DNA of 64,000 nt, taken from the NCBI RefSeq assembly GCF_003385495.1, contig NZ_QNUH01000005.1:124001-188000 (forward strand). Reading direction: 5' to 3'. Below the pieces are notes generated by a model. The model worked only from the letters and a program-made list of their open reading frames with translations. It ran no database searches and was not told where the DNA came from. This document shows, one piece after another, positions 7,814 through 16,460 of this stretch (position 1 is the first letter of the stretch; each line of letters opens with the position of its first letter). The stretch comes from Chryseobacterium elymi. Lineage in GTDB: Bacteria; Bacteroidota; Bacteroidia; Flavobacteriales; Weeksellaceae. The translations under genes were made by a program, and so were the position numbers.

Positions 7814-9463
7814 ATGTTTGACAAGCAGCAACGAAAACTGAAAAGATCAGCAAGACTCATTTCCGTACTGAGTAAATACGGGTTTAAAGATATGCTGGCA
7901 AGGATGAATACAGGAAATAAGCAGGAAACAGTTTCTGTTGATCCGGATGAGGTCATTTCTAAAGGGACAGTATATGAGAGGATCAGACTGGTGCTGGAAG
8001 AGCTTGGACCTACATTTGTAAAGCTTGGCCAGACCTTCAGTAATAGGGAAGACCTGCTTCCGCCAGAACTGATCCAGGAGTTACAGAGACTTCAGGACAA
8101 GGTAGATACGGTCGATATGGATGTAGAAGAAATTCTTGAGAATGAATTCAATATATCTGTTAAAGATCATTTTCAGGAAATTCAGAAAGAACCTTTGGCC
8201 ACTGCATCTATTGCACAGGTTTATAAAGCTGTTTTGCTGGATGGAAGTCCTGTGATCCTCAAACTCAAGAAAGCTGATGTACAGACCGTTATTGAAGATG
8301 ATCTACTTCTCATAAAAGACCTGGAAAAACTGATCTCTGCTTATTCTGAAATAGGAGAAAAGCTCAATCTGAAACAGGCGATCTCTACTTTTGAAAAATC
8401 TTTGCTGGAAGAAGTTTCCCTCATCAATGAAAAAGAAAATATTCTGCATTTTGCCCGAAATTTTAAGAATAATAAGGAAACCTATGTTCCGAAGATCTAT
8501 GAAGAATATTCCAACAATAATATTCTATGCATGGAGTTTATTGACGGGATTAAGGTAACTGACAAAGCTTCTCTTTTAGCCCATAACATTGATCCTGTAA
8601 AAGTATCGGAAGTAGGTTTAAGACTGTTTGTTTCACAGATTCTGGATTACGGATTTTTCCATGCTGATCCGCACGCTGGTAATATTTTAGTAAAAAAAGA
8701 TGGTAAAATTGTTTTTATAGACTTCGGTGCGGTAGGAAAGATCCAGCCGAATGATAAGGAAATTCTTGAAAGCCTGATCGTAAGTTTTGTAGCTAAAAAT
8801 CCACATAAAATTGTCCGCTATCTCAAAAAAATGGCTGTTAGCTACGAGATTCCTGATGAAAGGAGGTTTGAAAATGATGTAGAAGATATTTTGAATTTTG
8901 TTCACAGTTCATCGCTGCAGGATATCAATGTTCAAGTGATCATTAATAAAATGAAGGATATTCTGAAGGATAACAGGCTTTATATGCCGGACTATTTTTA
9001 TCTTCTGTTTAAAGGGATCAGTCTGATAGAAGGTGTTGGGAGGACGATCAATCCGGATCTGGATATTGTGAAGAGTCTGCATCCTTATACCAGAAGAATC
9101 CTGACGAAAAAGATCAAACCGAAAAATCTTTTAAAAACCGGAATGGACCGGATGATGAATTTCACAGATAATGTAGATGAAATTCCTAAAGAGCTGAGAT
9201 CTGTGCTTCAGAAGCTGGATGATAATAAATTCACGGTATCCAGTGAGATTAAAAATATTGAAAAAACCAACCAACTAATTAAATCCAGTATTGTCAATTT
9301 AATTTTAGCCATGGTTCTTGGGGCCAATATTATTGCCACAGCTATTGTTTTTGTTTCAGAATCAGGTCCACGGATCGGTGAAATGTCTTTAGTTGCAGTT
9401 TTAGGCTTTGTATTTTCTGTTATATTGGTTTTGGTTCTTTTACTGAGAGTAACCAGGAAATAA
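7814..9463 (+). CDS. ABC1/UbiB-family atypical protein kinase (AarF-like)
   Basis: The 549-residue protein has all the UbiB-family signatures. The KxGQ motif is at 70-73 (VKLGQTFSNR), the Ala-rich nucleotide loop is ATASIAQV near residue 132, the catalytic segment HADPHAGN is at 283-290 and the metal-binding DFG at 303-305. Two hydrophobic C-terminal helices (about 495-515 and 523-545) anchor it in the membrane, as in UbiB. Family members support ubiquinone or menaquinone synthesis and lipid homeostasis as ATPases; in a flavobacterium the quinone would be menaquinone. It stands alone between the cold-shock gene and a secreted protein gene. Confidence 0.9.
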   Translation: MFDKQQRKLKRSARLISVLSKYGFKDMLARMNTGNKQETVSVDPDEVISKGTVYERIRLVLEELGPTFVKLGQTFSNREDLLPPELIQELQRLQDKVDTVDMDVEEILENEFNISVKDHFQEIQKEPLATASIAQVYKAVLLDGSPVILKLKKADVQTVIEDDLLLIKDLEKLISAYSEIGEKLNLKQAISTFEKSLLEEVSLINEKENILHFARNFKNNKETYVPKIYEEYSNNNILCMEFIDGIKVTDKASLLAHNIDPVKVSEVGLRLFVSQILDYGFFHADPHAGNILVKKDGKIVFIDFGAVGKIQPNDKEILESLIVSFVAKNPHKIVRYLKKMAVSYEIPDERRFENDVEDILNFVHSSSLQDINVQVIINKMKDILKDNRLYMPDYFYLLFKGISLIEGVGRTINPDLDIVKSLHPYTRRILTKKIKPKNLLKTGMDRMMNFTDNVDEIPKELRSVLQKLDDNKFTVSSEIKNIEKTNQLIKSSIVNLILAMVLGANIIATAIVFVSESGPRIGEMSLVAVLGFVFSVILVLVLLLRVTRK

Positions 9464-9519
9464 ATGAATACCTTAGTTTGGAGATTTAAACCGGTCGGGA
9501 ATCCCAAAATTTACTTTTA

Positions 9520-9527
9520 TAATTTTG
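9520..9527 (+). promoter_or_regulatory. TAnnTTTG -7 element before the 169-residue secreted protein gene
   Basis: TAATTTTG matches TAnnTTTG and lies 36 bases before the ATG at 9564. No good TTG element was found at the expected distance upstream. Confidence 0.4.
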
Positions 9528-9563
9528 CATTTTGATCCCCAACCTGAAACAAAAAAGTAGCCT

Positions 9564-10073
9564 ATGAAAAAACTTATCTTAATAACTCTGACCTTCTGTG
9601 GTTCATTGTTTATAGCCCAGAAAACTAATGAAGATAGACTTTTAGGAGATTTTGACGGTAATGGAACAAAAGAATATGCCTACACCAAAGTCAGTGATTG
9701 TTCTGATGAATGCGATGGGAAATGTGAAACGACTATTTATTTCAGTGATAAAAAAATAAAGTCATTCATAGTTTCACCCGCTTATGACGGTACTTTGTAT
9801 AACTTGGGAGACCTTAATGAAGATGGAAAAGATGAGATTGGTTTTTATCCCGGTTGGTGTACAAGCTGCTGGCATGGTTTTCTTGTCTATACCTTAGATA
9901 AAATCGGATGGAAAACACTTGTGCCTTCTATTTCCACACACTGTTCGCAGTGGGAAGAAGAAAAATTCCCAATCAGAAAAGATCCAAAAAAGAAAGGGTA
10001 CGTGATCATTACTTCAAGTATTTGGAAAGATGATGATATCAGGATTAAAAGTGAAAGTGTTAAGGTGAATTGA
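9564..10073 (+). CDS. Secreted hypothetical protein with EF-hand-like Asp-rich loops
   Basis: The 169-residue product starts with a signal peptide (MKKLILITLTFCGSLFIAQ, cleaved after about residue 19). Two loops, DFDGNGTKEY near residue 29 and DLNEDGKDEI near residue 88, have the DxDxNG calcium-binding pattern found in FG-GAP and dockerin-like repeats. Eight cysteines in the mature part, including two in WCTSCW, suggest disulfides or metal binding outside the cytoplasm. I recognise no named family. It is a single gene between the UbiB kinase and the helicase, probably periplasmic or surface-exposed. Confidence 0.78.
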   Translation: MKKLILITLTFCGSLFIAQKTNEDRLLGDFDGNGTKEYAYTKVSDCSDECDGKCETTIYFSDKKIKSFIVSPAYDGTLYNLGDLNEDGKDEIGFYPGWCTSCWHGFLVYTLDKIGWKTLVPSISTHCSQWEEEKFPIRKDPKKKGYVIITSSIWKDDDIRIKSESVKVN

Positions 10074-10199
10074 TTTCAGAATTAGGTGAGATTCTTTTAG
10101 AGAAAATGAGTTGCTGGTTTAGAGTTGATGAGTTAATGATTCAGCATCTCAGGTCTGATATCTTGATTCTTGTCTCTTTAACCTCTAAATTTAAATACC

Positions 10200-10207
10200 T
10201 ATCTTTG
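10200..10207 (+). promoter_or_regulatory. -7 promoter element directly before the helicase gene
   Basis: TATCTTTG fits TAnnTTTG exactly and ends four bases before the ATG at 10212. A start about 6-7 bases downstream would fall on or beside the ATG, so the mRNA may be leaderless. Confidence 0.5.
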
Positions 10208-10211
10208 CACC

Positions 10212-11573
10212 ATGGAAAAACTCACTTTTGCGGATTTTGACCTGCCGGTTAAAATTCTTGATGTTTTAGCGGATCTGGAACTATTCGAACCTACACCTAT
10301 TCAGGAAAAGAGCATTGGCCCTATACTTTCCGGAAGAGATGTAATGGGGATCGCGCAGACCGGAACCGGGAAAACATTGGCTTATCTTCTGCCCGTTCTT
10401 AAAACATGGAAATACAACAAAACAGGGAATCCTACTGTTTTGATTCTTGTTCCTACAAGAGAATTGGTGGTACAGGTAGCTGAAATTGTTGAGAAACTGA
10501 CAGAAAATATTACAGCAAGGGTAATCGGAATATATGGAGGAAAAAATATCAATACACAGAAACTTTTATTTAATAACGGATGTGATATTCTGGTAGGAAC
10601 TCCGGGAAGGGTAATGGACCTTGCCATTGACAATGCGATTTCATTGAGGGAGGTTCAGAAATTAATCATTGATGAGTTTGATGAGATGCTGAACTTAGGT
10701 TTCAGACCACAGCTTACTCATATTTTCGAAATGATGAAGCCGAAAAGGCAGAATATTCTTTTCTCGGCTACCATGACAGATGCTGTAGATGAAATGCTGG
10801 ATCAGTACTTTGCCAGCCCGGTAGAAATTTCATTGGCAAAATCAGGAACACCTCTTGAAAAAATTGACCAAACCGGATACAAGGTAGAAAACTTTAATAC
10901 AAAAATCAATCTTCTTGAATATTTACTGAAAAATAATGAAGATGAAATGTCTAAAGTATTAATTTTCACAAACAATAAGAAGAATTCTGATCTTCTGTTT
11001 TCTAAAATTGATGAACTTTTCCCTGAGCAGTTTGACGTCATTCACTCAAACAAATCCCAGAACTACAGGCTTAAAGCTATGAAGAGGTTTGAAAACGAAG
11101 AGATCAGAGGATTAATTACTACCGATGTAATGGCCAGAGGTCTTGATATTTCAGATATTACCCATGTTATCAACTTTGAGACTCCGGAAATTCCTGAGCA
11201 GTATATCCACAGAATAGGAAGAACGGGTAGGGCGGATAAAGATGGTAAGGCAATTACTTTCGTGACTAAGAAAGAAGAAGCTTATGTTCTTGACATTGAG
11301 CTCTTAATGGATAAAGATCTTAAGTTCAATGATTTCCCTGCAGAGGTGAAAATCAATCCTAAGAAAATTGCTTCCGAAGAAGATGTGATCATTATGAAAA
11401 ATCCTGCGCAGGTAAAACTGTATGAAGGAGGAGGAGCATTTCACGAGAAAAAAGATAAAAACAAGAAAGAAAACTGGGGTGGACCTTCCAAAAGAAAAGC
11501 ACCGAAGAAATTTGGAGCTAACAGAGCCCAGCAGAAATCGATATCAGTATCGAAATCTAAGAAAAAGAAATAA
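10212..11573 (+). CDS. DEAD-box-family ATP-dependent RNA helicase (DEFD variant)
   Basis: The 453-residue protein has the two RecA-like domains of an RNA helicase. Visible motifs are the Q motif (FEPTPIQEKSI), motif I AQTGTGKT at 48-55, Ia PTREL, Ib TPGR, motif II DEFD at 154-157, III SAT at 185-187, V ARGLD and VI HRIGRTGR. Motif II has Phe in place of the Ala of DEAD. The C-terminal 70 residues are rich in Lys and Arg and probably bind RNA. Such helicases act in ribosome assembly and mRNA decay, often in the cold. Promoter and start codon are nearly fused. Confidence 0.95.
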   Translation: MEKLTFADFDLPVKILDVLADLELFEPTPIQEKSIGPILSGRDVMGIAQTGTGKTLAYLLPVLKTWKYNKTGNPTVLILVPTRELVVQVAEIVEKLTENITARVIGIYGGKNINTQKLLFNNGCDILVGTPGRVMDLAIDNAISLREVQKLIIDEFDEMLNLGFRPQLTHIFEMMKPKRQNILFSATMTDAVDEMLDQYFASPVEISLAKSGTPLEKIDQTGYKVENFNTKINLLEYLLKNNEDEMSKVLIFTNNKKNSDLLFSKIDELFPEQFDVIHSNKSQNYRLKAMKRFENEEIRGLITTDVMARGLDISDITHVINFETPEIPEQYIHRIGRTGRADKDGKAITFVTKKEEAYVLDIELLMDKDLKFNDFPAEVKINPKKIASEEDVIIMKNPAQVKLYEGGGAFHEKKDKNKKENWGGPSKRKAPKKFGANRAQQKSISVSKSKKKK

Positions 11574-11599
11574 AAAAAATCCCGTTCAGGGATTTTTTT
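11573..11599. terminator. Bidirectional terminator between the helicase and SGNH genes
   Basis: AAATCCC and GGGATTT pair around GTTCA, with eight A on one side and seven T on the other, so it can serve both convergent genes. Confidence 0.75.
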
Positions 11600-11613
11600 G
11601 TTTATAACAGGTA

Positions 11614-12270
11614 TTATTTCATATAAGGTTTCATAACCTTTGCCCAGATTTCGTAGCCTTCCGGGGTGATATGGAGCATATCTTCCACGAAAAGATCTTT
11701 TCTTACATTTCCGCTGGAATCTTCCATGACTTTCGTAATATCTATGAATTCTGCATTCGGTTCTTTTTTCATGAAAGCGGCAATCTTTTTATTCGCTCCT
11801 TTCATTTGTGGCCACAACATTTCGCGGCTCGGCGAATATTTTATAGAAATATAGTCCACTTCTATATTGGGAAATCTTTCACGGATCTTTTGGTAGAATG
11901 CTTTAAACCTTTTCACAACAACTTTTGCTTTCAGGTCATGGTTATCTGCAAAATCATTTTCGCCGCAGTAGATAATAATCTGTTTAGGCTGATAAGGGCT
12001 TAAAAGATCGTCAGCAAAATCATTTAAATCTGTCAACCTTGAACCTCCAAAACCTCTGTTGATAATTGTTTTATCAGGGAAATAGCTCGCAACATCTGTC
12101 CACTTCGTAAAAGAAGAGCTTCCTATCAGAAGAATGGCGTCTTTAGGCGGAGGATTTTCCTGATCCGTTTTTTTGAAATTTTGAATGTCCTGCCAGAACG
12201 TTGGTTTCTTTTCCTGTGAAAAGGACAAGGCAAAATACAGCAGTAGAAATGCTGAAAGAATCTTCTTCAT
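11614..12270 (-). CDS. SGNH/GDSL-family hydrolase, exported
   Basis: The product, about 218 residues, starts MKKILSAFLLLYFALSFSQ, a signal peptide, and is probably periplasmic. The SGNH blocks are visible: block I ILLIGSSSFTKW with the nucleophile serine, a glycine block (GFGGSRL), block III YCGENDFA with the catalytic asparagine, and block V DMLHITPEGY with the Asp and His. Members hydrolyse esters on lipids, sugars or cell-wall polymers; the substrate here is unknown. I prefer ATG at 12270 over an in-frame TTG nine bases upstream, because it starts directly at the signal peptide. Confidence 0.85.
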   Translation of the reverse strand: MKKILSAFLLLYFALSFSQEKKPTFWQDIQNFKKTDQENPPPKDAILLIGSSSFTKWTDVASYFPDKTIINRGFGGSRLTDLNDFADDLLSPYQPKQIIIYCGENDFADNHDLKAKVVVKRFKAFYQKIRERFPNIEVDYISIKYSPSREMLWPQMKGANKKIAAFMKKEPNAEFIDITKVMEDSSGNVRKDLFVEDMLHITPEGYEIWAKVMKPYMK

Positions 12271-12304
12271 TGTAATCAATTTTAAAATATCTGATAAATG
12301 TAAT

Positions 12305-12330
12305 AAAAAACTCCCGATAAAATCGAGAGT
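12305..12330 (-). terminator. Intrinsic terminator after the lipocalin-like gene
   Basis: On the minus strand ACTCTCGAT pairs with ATCGGGAGT (one G-T pair) around TTT and is followed by six T. Confidence 0.7.
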
Positions 12331-12336
12331 CTGTGT

Positions 12337-12798
12337 TTATCTTTTGTAGGTCACATAAGTGAGATCATCTGTACCATCACCGTTCTGATCAAATGCCCCA
12401 AACAGGTGGGCCAGTTTTAGATCGTGGCTTGTAAGGACTTCCACTCTGTACCATCTTTCAGTATCATTGTCATTTTTAATGCTCATCAGCTTAGACTCTT
12501 CTGTATACGTGAACTTTCCTTCAGTTTTTCCGCTCATCTGGCATTCAAGCCCGATGGCAGAGTAATACGTATAGCTGGTATAATAATCACTTCTGAAGTG
12601 CAGAATATCTTTAGCTTGACAGTCAGACGGAGTTTCTGTCTCAAGTACTGTTTTATTGTCTTTTCCGGAAATAATTTCTATTTTGCTTACCTTCCAGTCT
12701 CCGCTCATCATTTCTAATTCATAGGCTTCGATATTGTCATCTTTACATGAAGTTAGCGCCAAAGCTGAAAAGGCAAATAAAAGTAGCTGTTTTTTCAT
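12337..12798 (-). CDS. Lipocalin-like lipoprotein, hypothetical
   Basis: The product, about 153 residues, begins with a short signal sequence ending in the lipobox LTSC near residue 18, so it is probably a lipoprotein. The segment MMSGDWKVSKIEI followed by alternating beta-strand-like stretches resembles small lipocalin-like proteins common in Bacteroidota. DQNGDGTDD near the C-terminus looks like a calcium loop. The start is taken as ATG at 12798; a GTG two codons upstream is less likely. The ligand is unknown. Confidence 0.7.
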   Translation of the reverse strand: MKKQLLLFAFSALALTSCKDDNIEAYELEMMSGDWKVSKIEIISGKDNKTVLETETPSDCQAKDILHFRSDYYTSYTYYSAIGLECQMSGKTEGKFTYTEESKLMSIKNDNDTERWYRVEVLTSHDLKLAHLFGAFDQNGDGTDDLTYVTYKR

Positions 12799-13050
12799 TT
12801 TCACAAATTTAAGAATACGCTAAAATATAAATAAATTTGAAATATCTATAATGAAATCAAGCTTTTTTAAACGAATGTTTATAAATAACCGTTTTTTTTA
12901 TAGAAGAGGAGACTAAATATGAAGATTTTTAGGTTGCAGGAATTAATCATGGTTCGAGAATTCCCTTTGATCATATATCAGACGCTCAATCGACAGCAAC
13001 TCGTATCTGCACTCATTACTCTCAAACCTTCAAATCTATCACTCCCAAAC
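12799..13050. other. Gap with a low-complexity word array
   Basis: No convincing gene is seen in these 252 bases. Bases 12961-13045 are built from CTC, CAAA and ATCT words (for example ACTCTCAAACCTTCAAATCT). The style matches the gap before tatA at 43696-43760. A reading frame exists here but is formed by these words and runs antisense into the dehydrogenase gene. Confidence 0.4.
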
Positions 13051-14214
13051 TTAATAACTCATCTCAACAATCTTATAAGCATCTTGAGGGGTCAGTTTCT
13101 TGTACTCACCAAGCCCGGACCAGTTTCTCTCTGTAAATGCTTTTTCCACTCTTTCAGCAGTACCTTTGTAATCTTCCGTATATTCAGAAAGCTTTGTTTT
13201 GATGTTCAGGCTGTGGAAGAATCCCTCCATTTTTTTGATTCCAAGTTCTGCTTTTTCCTCTAAGGTTCCTTCTTTAATTCCCCAGACTCTTTCAGCATAC
13301 TGCGCCAGCTTTCCTTTTTTCGTTTCAAAATTATAACGGTAATGGGAAGGTGCAATAACGGCTAAGGTTCTTGCATGATCGATCCCGAAATAAGCAGTCA
13401 GCTCATGTCCCATGGCGTGTACTGCCCAGTCCGTGATTACTCCCTTCTGGATAAGCCCGTTCAGCGCCATCGTACAGCACCACATAAAGTTTCCGGCAGC
13501 ATTATAATCAAAATCATCAGCCAGAACTTTCGGAGCCGTTTCCTGAAGACTGATGAGAATGCTTTCTGCAATTCTTTCCTGAAGATCAGCAGAAGAAGGC
13601 GCTGTCATATACTGTTCCAGAACGTGGGTGTAAGCATCGGTAATTCCGTTCACAATCTGGTTTTTAGGAATCGTTCTGATTACTTCCGGATCTAAAACAG
13701 AAAACTGTGGGAAAAGCCCCGGACCACCGGAAGATAATTTCTCATTAGTTTCTCTTCTTGAAATGACGTAGCCGGAATTCATTTCAGAACCTGTTGCAGG
13801 TAAAGTCAGGATACTTCCGAAAGGCATTCCTTCCCCTTCAAAAGTTCTTACTGAGTTTTTAAGGATTTCCCAAGGCTCGCCTGCATAGTTAGCAGCCGCA
13901 GAAAGGAATTTAGTTCCATCGATTACAGATCCACCACCTACAGCAAGAAGGTAGTTGATATTTTTTTCTTTGATAAAGCTTAAAGCGTTAATCAGTACTT
14001 CATATTCCGGATTGGCAGGCACACCTCCGAATTCATACAAATCATGATCTTTCAGAGCTTCCTTTACCTGATCATAAACACCATTGTTTTTGATGCTTCC
14101 GCCACCATAAATCATTAATATTTTGGCATCTTTTGGAACTTCACGGGAAATTTTAGCGATCTCACCTTTTCCAAAAAGTATTTTTGTCGGATTTTTAAAT
14201 TCGAAATTAAGCAT
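13051..14214 (-). CDS. Iron-containing alcohol dehydrogenase (YqhD/butanol dehydrogenase type)
   Basis: The 387-residue protein belongs to the group III metal-dependent alcohol dehydrogenases, which reduce aldehydes with NAD(P)H in the cytoplasm. It opens with FEFKNPTKILFGKG, typical of the BdhA/YqhD branch. The nucleotide-binding motif AVGGGSVIDGTKF is near residue 90. Metal ligands are expected in DAYTHVLEQY (Asp and His) and in HAMGHELTAYFGIDHARTL (two His). YqhD-like enzymes are usually NADPH-dependent and detoxify reactive aldehydes. The gene is alone; a -7 element lies about 20 bases upstream. Confidence 0.93.
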   Translation of the reverse strand: MLNFEFKNPTKILFGKGEIAKISREVPKDAKILMIYGGGSIKNNGVYDQVKEALKDHDLYEFGGVPANPEYEVLINALSFIKEKNINYLLAVGGGSVIDGTKFLSAAANYAGEPWEILKNSVRTFEGEGMPFGSILTLPATGSEMNSGYVISRRETNEKLSSGGPGLFPQFSVLDPEVIRTIPKNQIVNGITDAYTHVLEQYMTAPSSADLQERIAESILISLQETAPKVLADDFDYNAAGNFMWCCTMALNGLIQKGVITDWAVHAMGHELTAYFGIDHARTLAVIAPSHYRYNFETKKGKLAQYAERVWGIKEGTLEEKAELGIKKMEGFFHSLNIKTKLSEYTEDYKGTAERVEKAFTERNWSGLGEYKKLTPQDAYKIVEMSY

Positions 14215-14234
14215 TGTTCTAAATTTATTTGATC

Positions 14235-14242
14235 CAAATTTA
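14235..14242 (-). promoter_or_regulatory. -7 promoter element for the alcohol dehydrogenase gene
   Basis: On the minus strand TAAATTTG matches TAnnTTTG, 20 bases before the ATG at 14214. No convincing upstream TTG was found. Confidence 0.4.
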
Positions 14243-14535
14243 CGGAAAGCAATATGAAAACAGAGTTAATGAAATTTTAAAATTCCTATCATAGTGTTTT
14301 ATAATAACAATATAAATTTTACCTGTTCTGTGAGATCTTGGTTCTGATTTTCCTCACGGGATTTTAATTCGGATAAAAAATACGTTTTTAACACAAAGTT
14401 TATATAATTTGAGGTTGCAAAGCAGGAATCAGCAAAGTTGATTTCATCCAAGCTATAGCATAAAAAAATCTGCGCAATCTGCTTTAATCAGCGAGAATTT
14501 TAAATATAAAATATATTGGCATTACTTTCTTACTT
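14243..14535. repeat. Gap with a possible dispersed repeat
   Basis: No gene is seen. Bases 14417-14507 contain alternating ATCAGC and ATCTGC words (ATCTGCGCAATCTGC and TAATCAGCGAGA near 14468-14495) and read like a degenerate dispersed intergenic element. The rest is AT-rich with no clear signal. The repeat assignment rests on composition only. Confidence 0.3.
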
Positions 14536-15150
14536 CTACTGAGAAATGGGTTGATTACAATTCTCATTTTTAAAATAAACACCATTGTTTGTAGATTCCA
14601 GCCTGCCGGTTTTTCTGTTGATCTTTATAAAATAAGATTCTTTAATTTCCGGGCAGCCTTTGGACTTTGAGACATACAGATACATATGTTTATCTTCAAT
14701 TTTATAAGAGTTACTCAGTTTATTGCTTGTATCTATCTTAAAACCATAGGTTTGGGCTAATAAAATTGCTTCCGGAAGATTGTCAACAGTTCCGATGAAA
14801 TCCCTCAGTTGCTGTTCATTAGAGAAATATACGGATCTGTCTTTTTTACAGGCAAGAATGTATGAGAAGCACCGATTGCCTATACATTGCTGGAAGAAAC
14901 CTCTCTCAGGAAGAGGCTCATTGATGGTCATGAAATCCGGCATCTGGCTCTCGTAGATCACAGCCTTCTCTGGGTCAGGATCATTAGTCAGTACTCTCCA
15001 ATAGCTATATTCTTTATCGGGAATAATAAATGGATAGAGGAGTTCGGTATTGTCAAGGATTTCCGGGATTTTTTTGAAATCGGCAGGAACTGCATTTTGG
15101 GAAAGCAGCAAACCTGGTATCAGAAAAGAAATGACCGAAATAATTTTCAT
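14536..15150 (-). CDS. Secreted hypothetical protein
   Basis: The 204-residue product starts with the signal peptide MKIISVISFLIPGLLLSQ and is otherwise soluble, so it is likely periplasmic. Five cysteines occur in the mature part, including two in QQCIGNRCF near residue 89, which suggests disulfides. I recognise no domain. It is first in a row of three minus-strand envelope genes at 14536-16320, with gaps of 39 and 60 bases, that may be transcribed together. Confidence 0.7.
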   Translation of the reverse strand: MKIISVISFLIPGLLLSQNAVPADFKKIPEILDNTELLYPFIIPDKEYSYWRVLTNDPDPEKAVIYESQMPDFMTINEPLPERGFFQQCIGNRCFSYILACKKDRSVYFSNEQQLRDFIGTVDNLPEAILLAQTYGFKIDTSNKLSNSYKIEDKHMYLYVSKSKGCPEIKESYFIKINRKTGRLESTNNGVYFKNENCNQPISQ

Positions 15151-15189
15151 AATTATTATTATCTTAAAATAGTATGAAGACTACTTATA

Positions 15190-15594
15190 TTATTGCAGTA
15201 CAATTTTATAGTATCCTTTTTCGTCTGTTACATCAATACCTATACCGGTAAATGTTAATTTATTGATCTGGTACCCGTCACAACCCCCTTTAAATTCTGA
15301 AGACTGTATTGAAAAGTCAAAAGCTTTAACATTAGATTGGAAAGTATAATTTTTTGTTCCATTATAAGCACCCACATTTTCTAAAATAATCATATCGTCG
15401 GATGTTTTGGTCAATTGTATTGCAACCTGATTTTCGTCCTTTATCGAATAGGCAATAAGTGTTCCGTTCGTGATCAGATTTTCATCATCAGCATTAACGA
15501 GTTTAAAAGCTATCGTCTGAGGAGCATTATAGCAGTCTTCACCACAGCCTGTGAAAATAAAAGCGATTAAAAGGAATATGAATATATTTTTCAT
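15190..15594 (-). CDS. Hypothetical lipoprotein
   Basis: This 134-residue protein has a signal sequence and lipobox (MKNIFIFLLIAFIFTGC), so Cys16 is probably lipid-modified. The following Gly-Glu-Asp-Cys and two further cysteines could form disulfides. The rest looks like a small all-beta domain. No known family is recognised. It lies between a secreted and a membrane hypothetical protein on the same strand. Confidence 0.72.
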   Translation of the reverse strand: MKNIFIFLLIAFIFTGCGEDCYNAPQTIAFKLVNADDENLITNGTLIAYSIKDENQVAIQLTKTSDDMIILENVGAYNGTKNYTFQSNVKAFDFSIQSSEFKGGCDGYQINKLTFTGIGIDVTDEKGYYKIVLQ

Positions 15595-15654
15595 GAGATG
15601 TTGATTAATTTCTGTTAAAAGTAAAATTAATCATTTAAACTGTTGTATTCTAAA

Positions 15655-16320
15655 CTATAATAAACCTGAATTGTTATGACGGATCCTAAATATTTTTAGA
15701 ACCTGTGCAAGCTGATAATCCGTAATATCAAAATCGTCGATGTTAACTTCTATTTTTTCATTGTTATGAAAAAAATATAAATAATTAACTTCAGGTTGGT
15801 AATTATGTTTGGATTCACGACTTACTAAACGTTTTACAATAATTTTTTCAAGCTTAATTTCATTCCACAAATAGGTTGGGTTATCTTTTATTTGAATTCC
15901 TTTTCCACTGATGAAAATCATTACTGTAGATATTTTCTTAATTTCCAAAATAACTTTTGCAAGAAAATAAATCGTAAATGCTGTTAATAATGCAACTATA
16001 AACATCGTCATAAAGTTGAACGTAATAATGATGCAGGAAAGAAAAAATATTCCCAGAATCACAAAAATACTATAGGCAGAAATAGCAATGATTCTGCCTG
16101 AACGTGAGTATTTGATTATAATTTCATCAGGCAGTGTATTTTCATCATATTCAATTTTATCGCTTTTATGAATATTATATTCTTTATAGATAAAAACTCC
16201 ATTGATAAATGCTCCAATAAAAAATATTATGGAAAGGATGAAAAAATATTGAAGTAAATAAACGCCTATTGATAAAGCTAAAATCCCTAAAATTGTATAG
16301 AAAATGATTCCAAATTTCAT
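15655..16320 (-). CDS. Hypothetical membrane protein, four predicted helices
   Basis: The 221-residue product has hydrophobic helices at about 3-22, 25-45, 76-100 and 104-125, followed by a soluble C-terminal domain of about 90 residues. This is the general plan of small inner-membrane proteins with a PH-like domain, but no family is recognised. The start is the ATG at 16320. It is divergent from ppc. Confidence 0.68.
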   Translation of the reverse strand: MKFGIIFYTILGILALSIGVYLLQYFFILSIIFFIGAFINGVFIYKEYNIHKSDKIEYDENTLPDEIIIKYSRSGRIIAISAYSIFVILGIFFLSCIIITFNFMTMFIVALLTAFTIYFLAKVILEIKKISTVMIFISGKGIQIKDNPTYLWNEIKLEKIIVKRLVSRESKHNYQPEVNYLYFFHNNEKIEVNIDDFDITDYQLAQVLKIFRIRHNNSGLL

Positions 16321-16460
16321 TTATGCTGTAAATTTTTTGCAAAGATATATTTTAAACTCAATCTACGGAAGTCCTTAGAAAATATGATTTTTGTTCCGGG
16401 ACACTCCGTTTTTTGTCATTTGTCAATTGGTTTAATTTCAAAATCCATTACATTTGTTAT

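Noticed and set aside
11671-12003. 110-codon plus-strand frame opposite the SGNH gene
   Set aside because: The minus strand encodes a clear hydrolase with a signal peptide; the plus frame shows no family pattern.
16413-16460. TTG-based upstream extension of ppc
   Set aside because: The extra 16 residues do not match the family and the ATG at 16461 gives a normal N-terminus.
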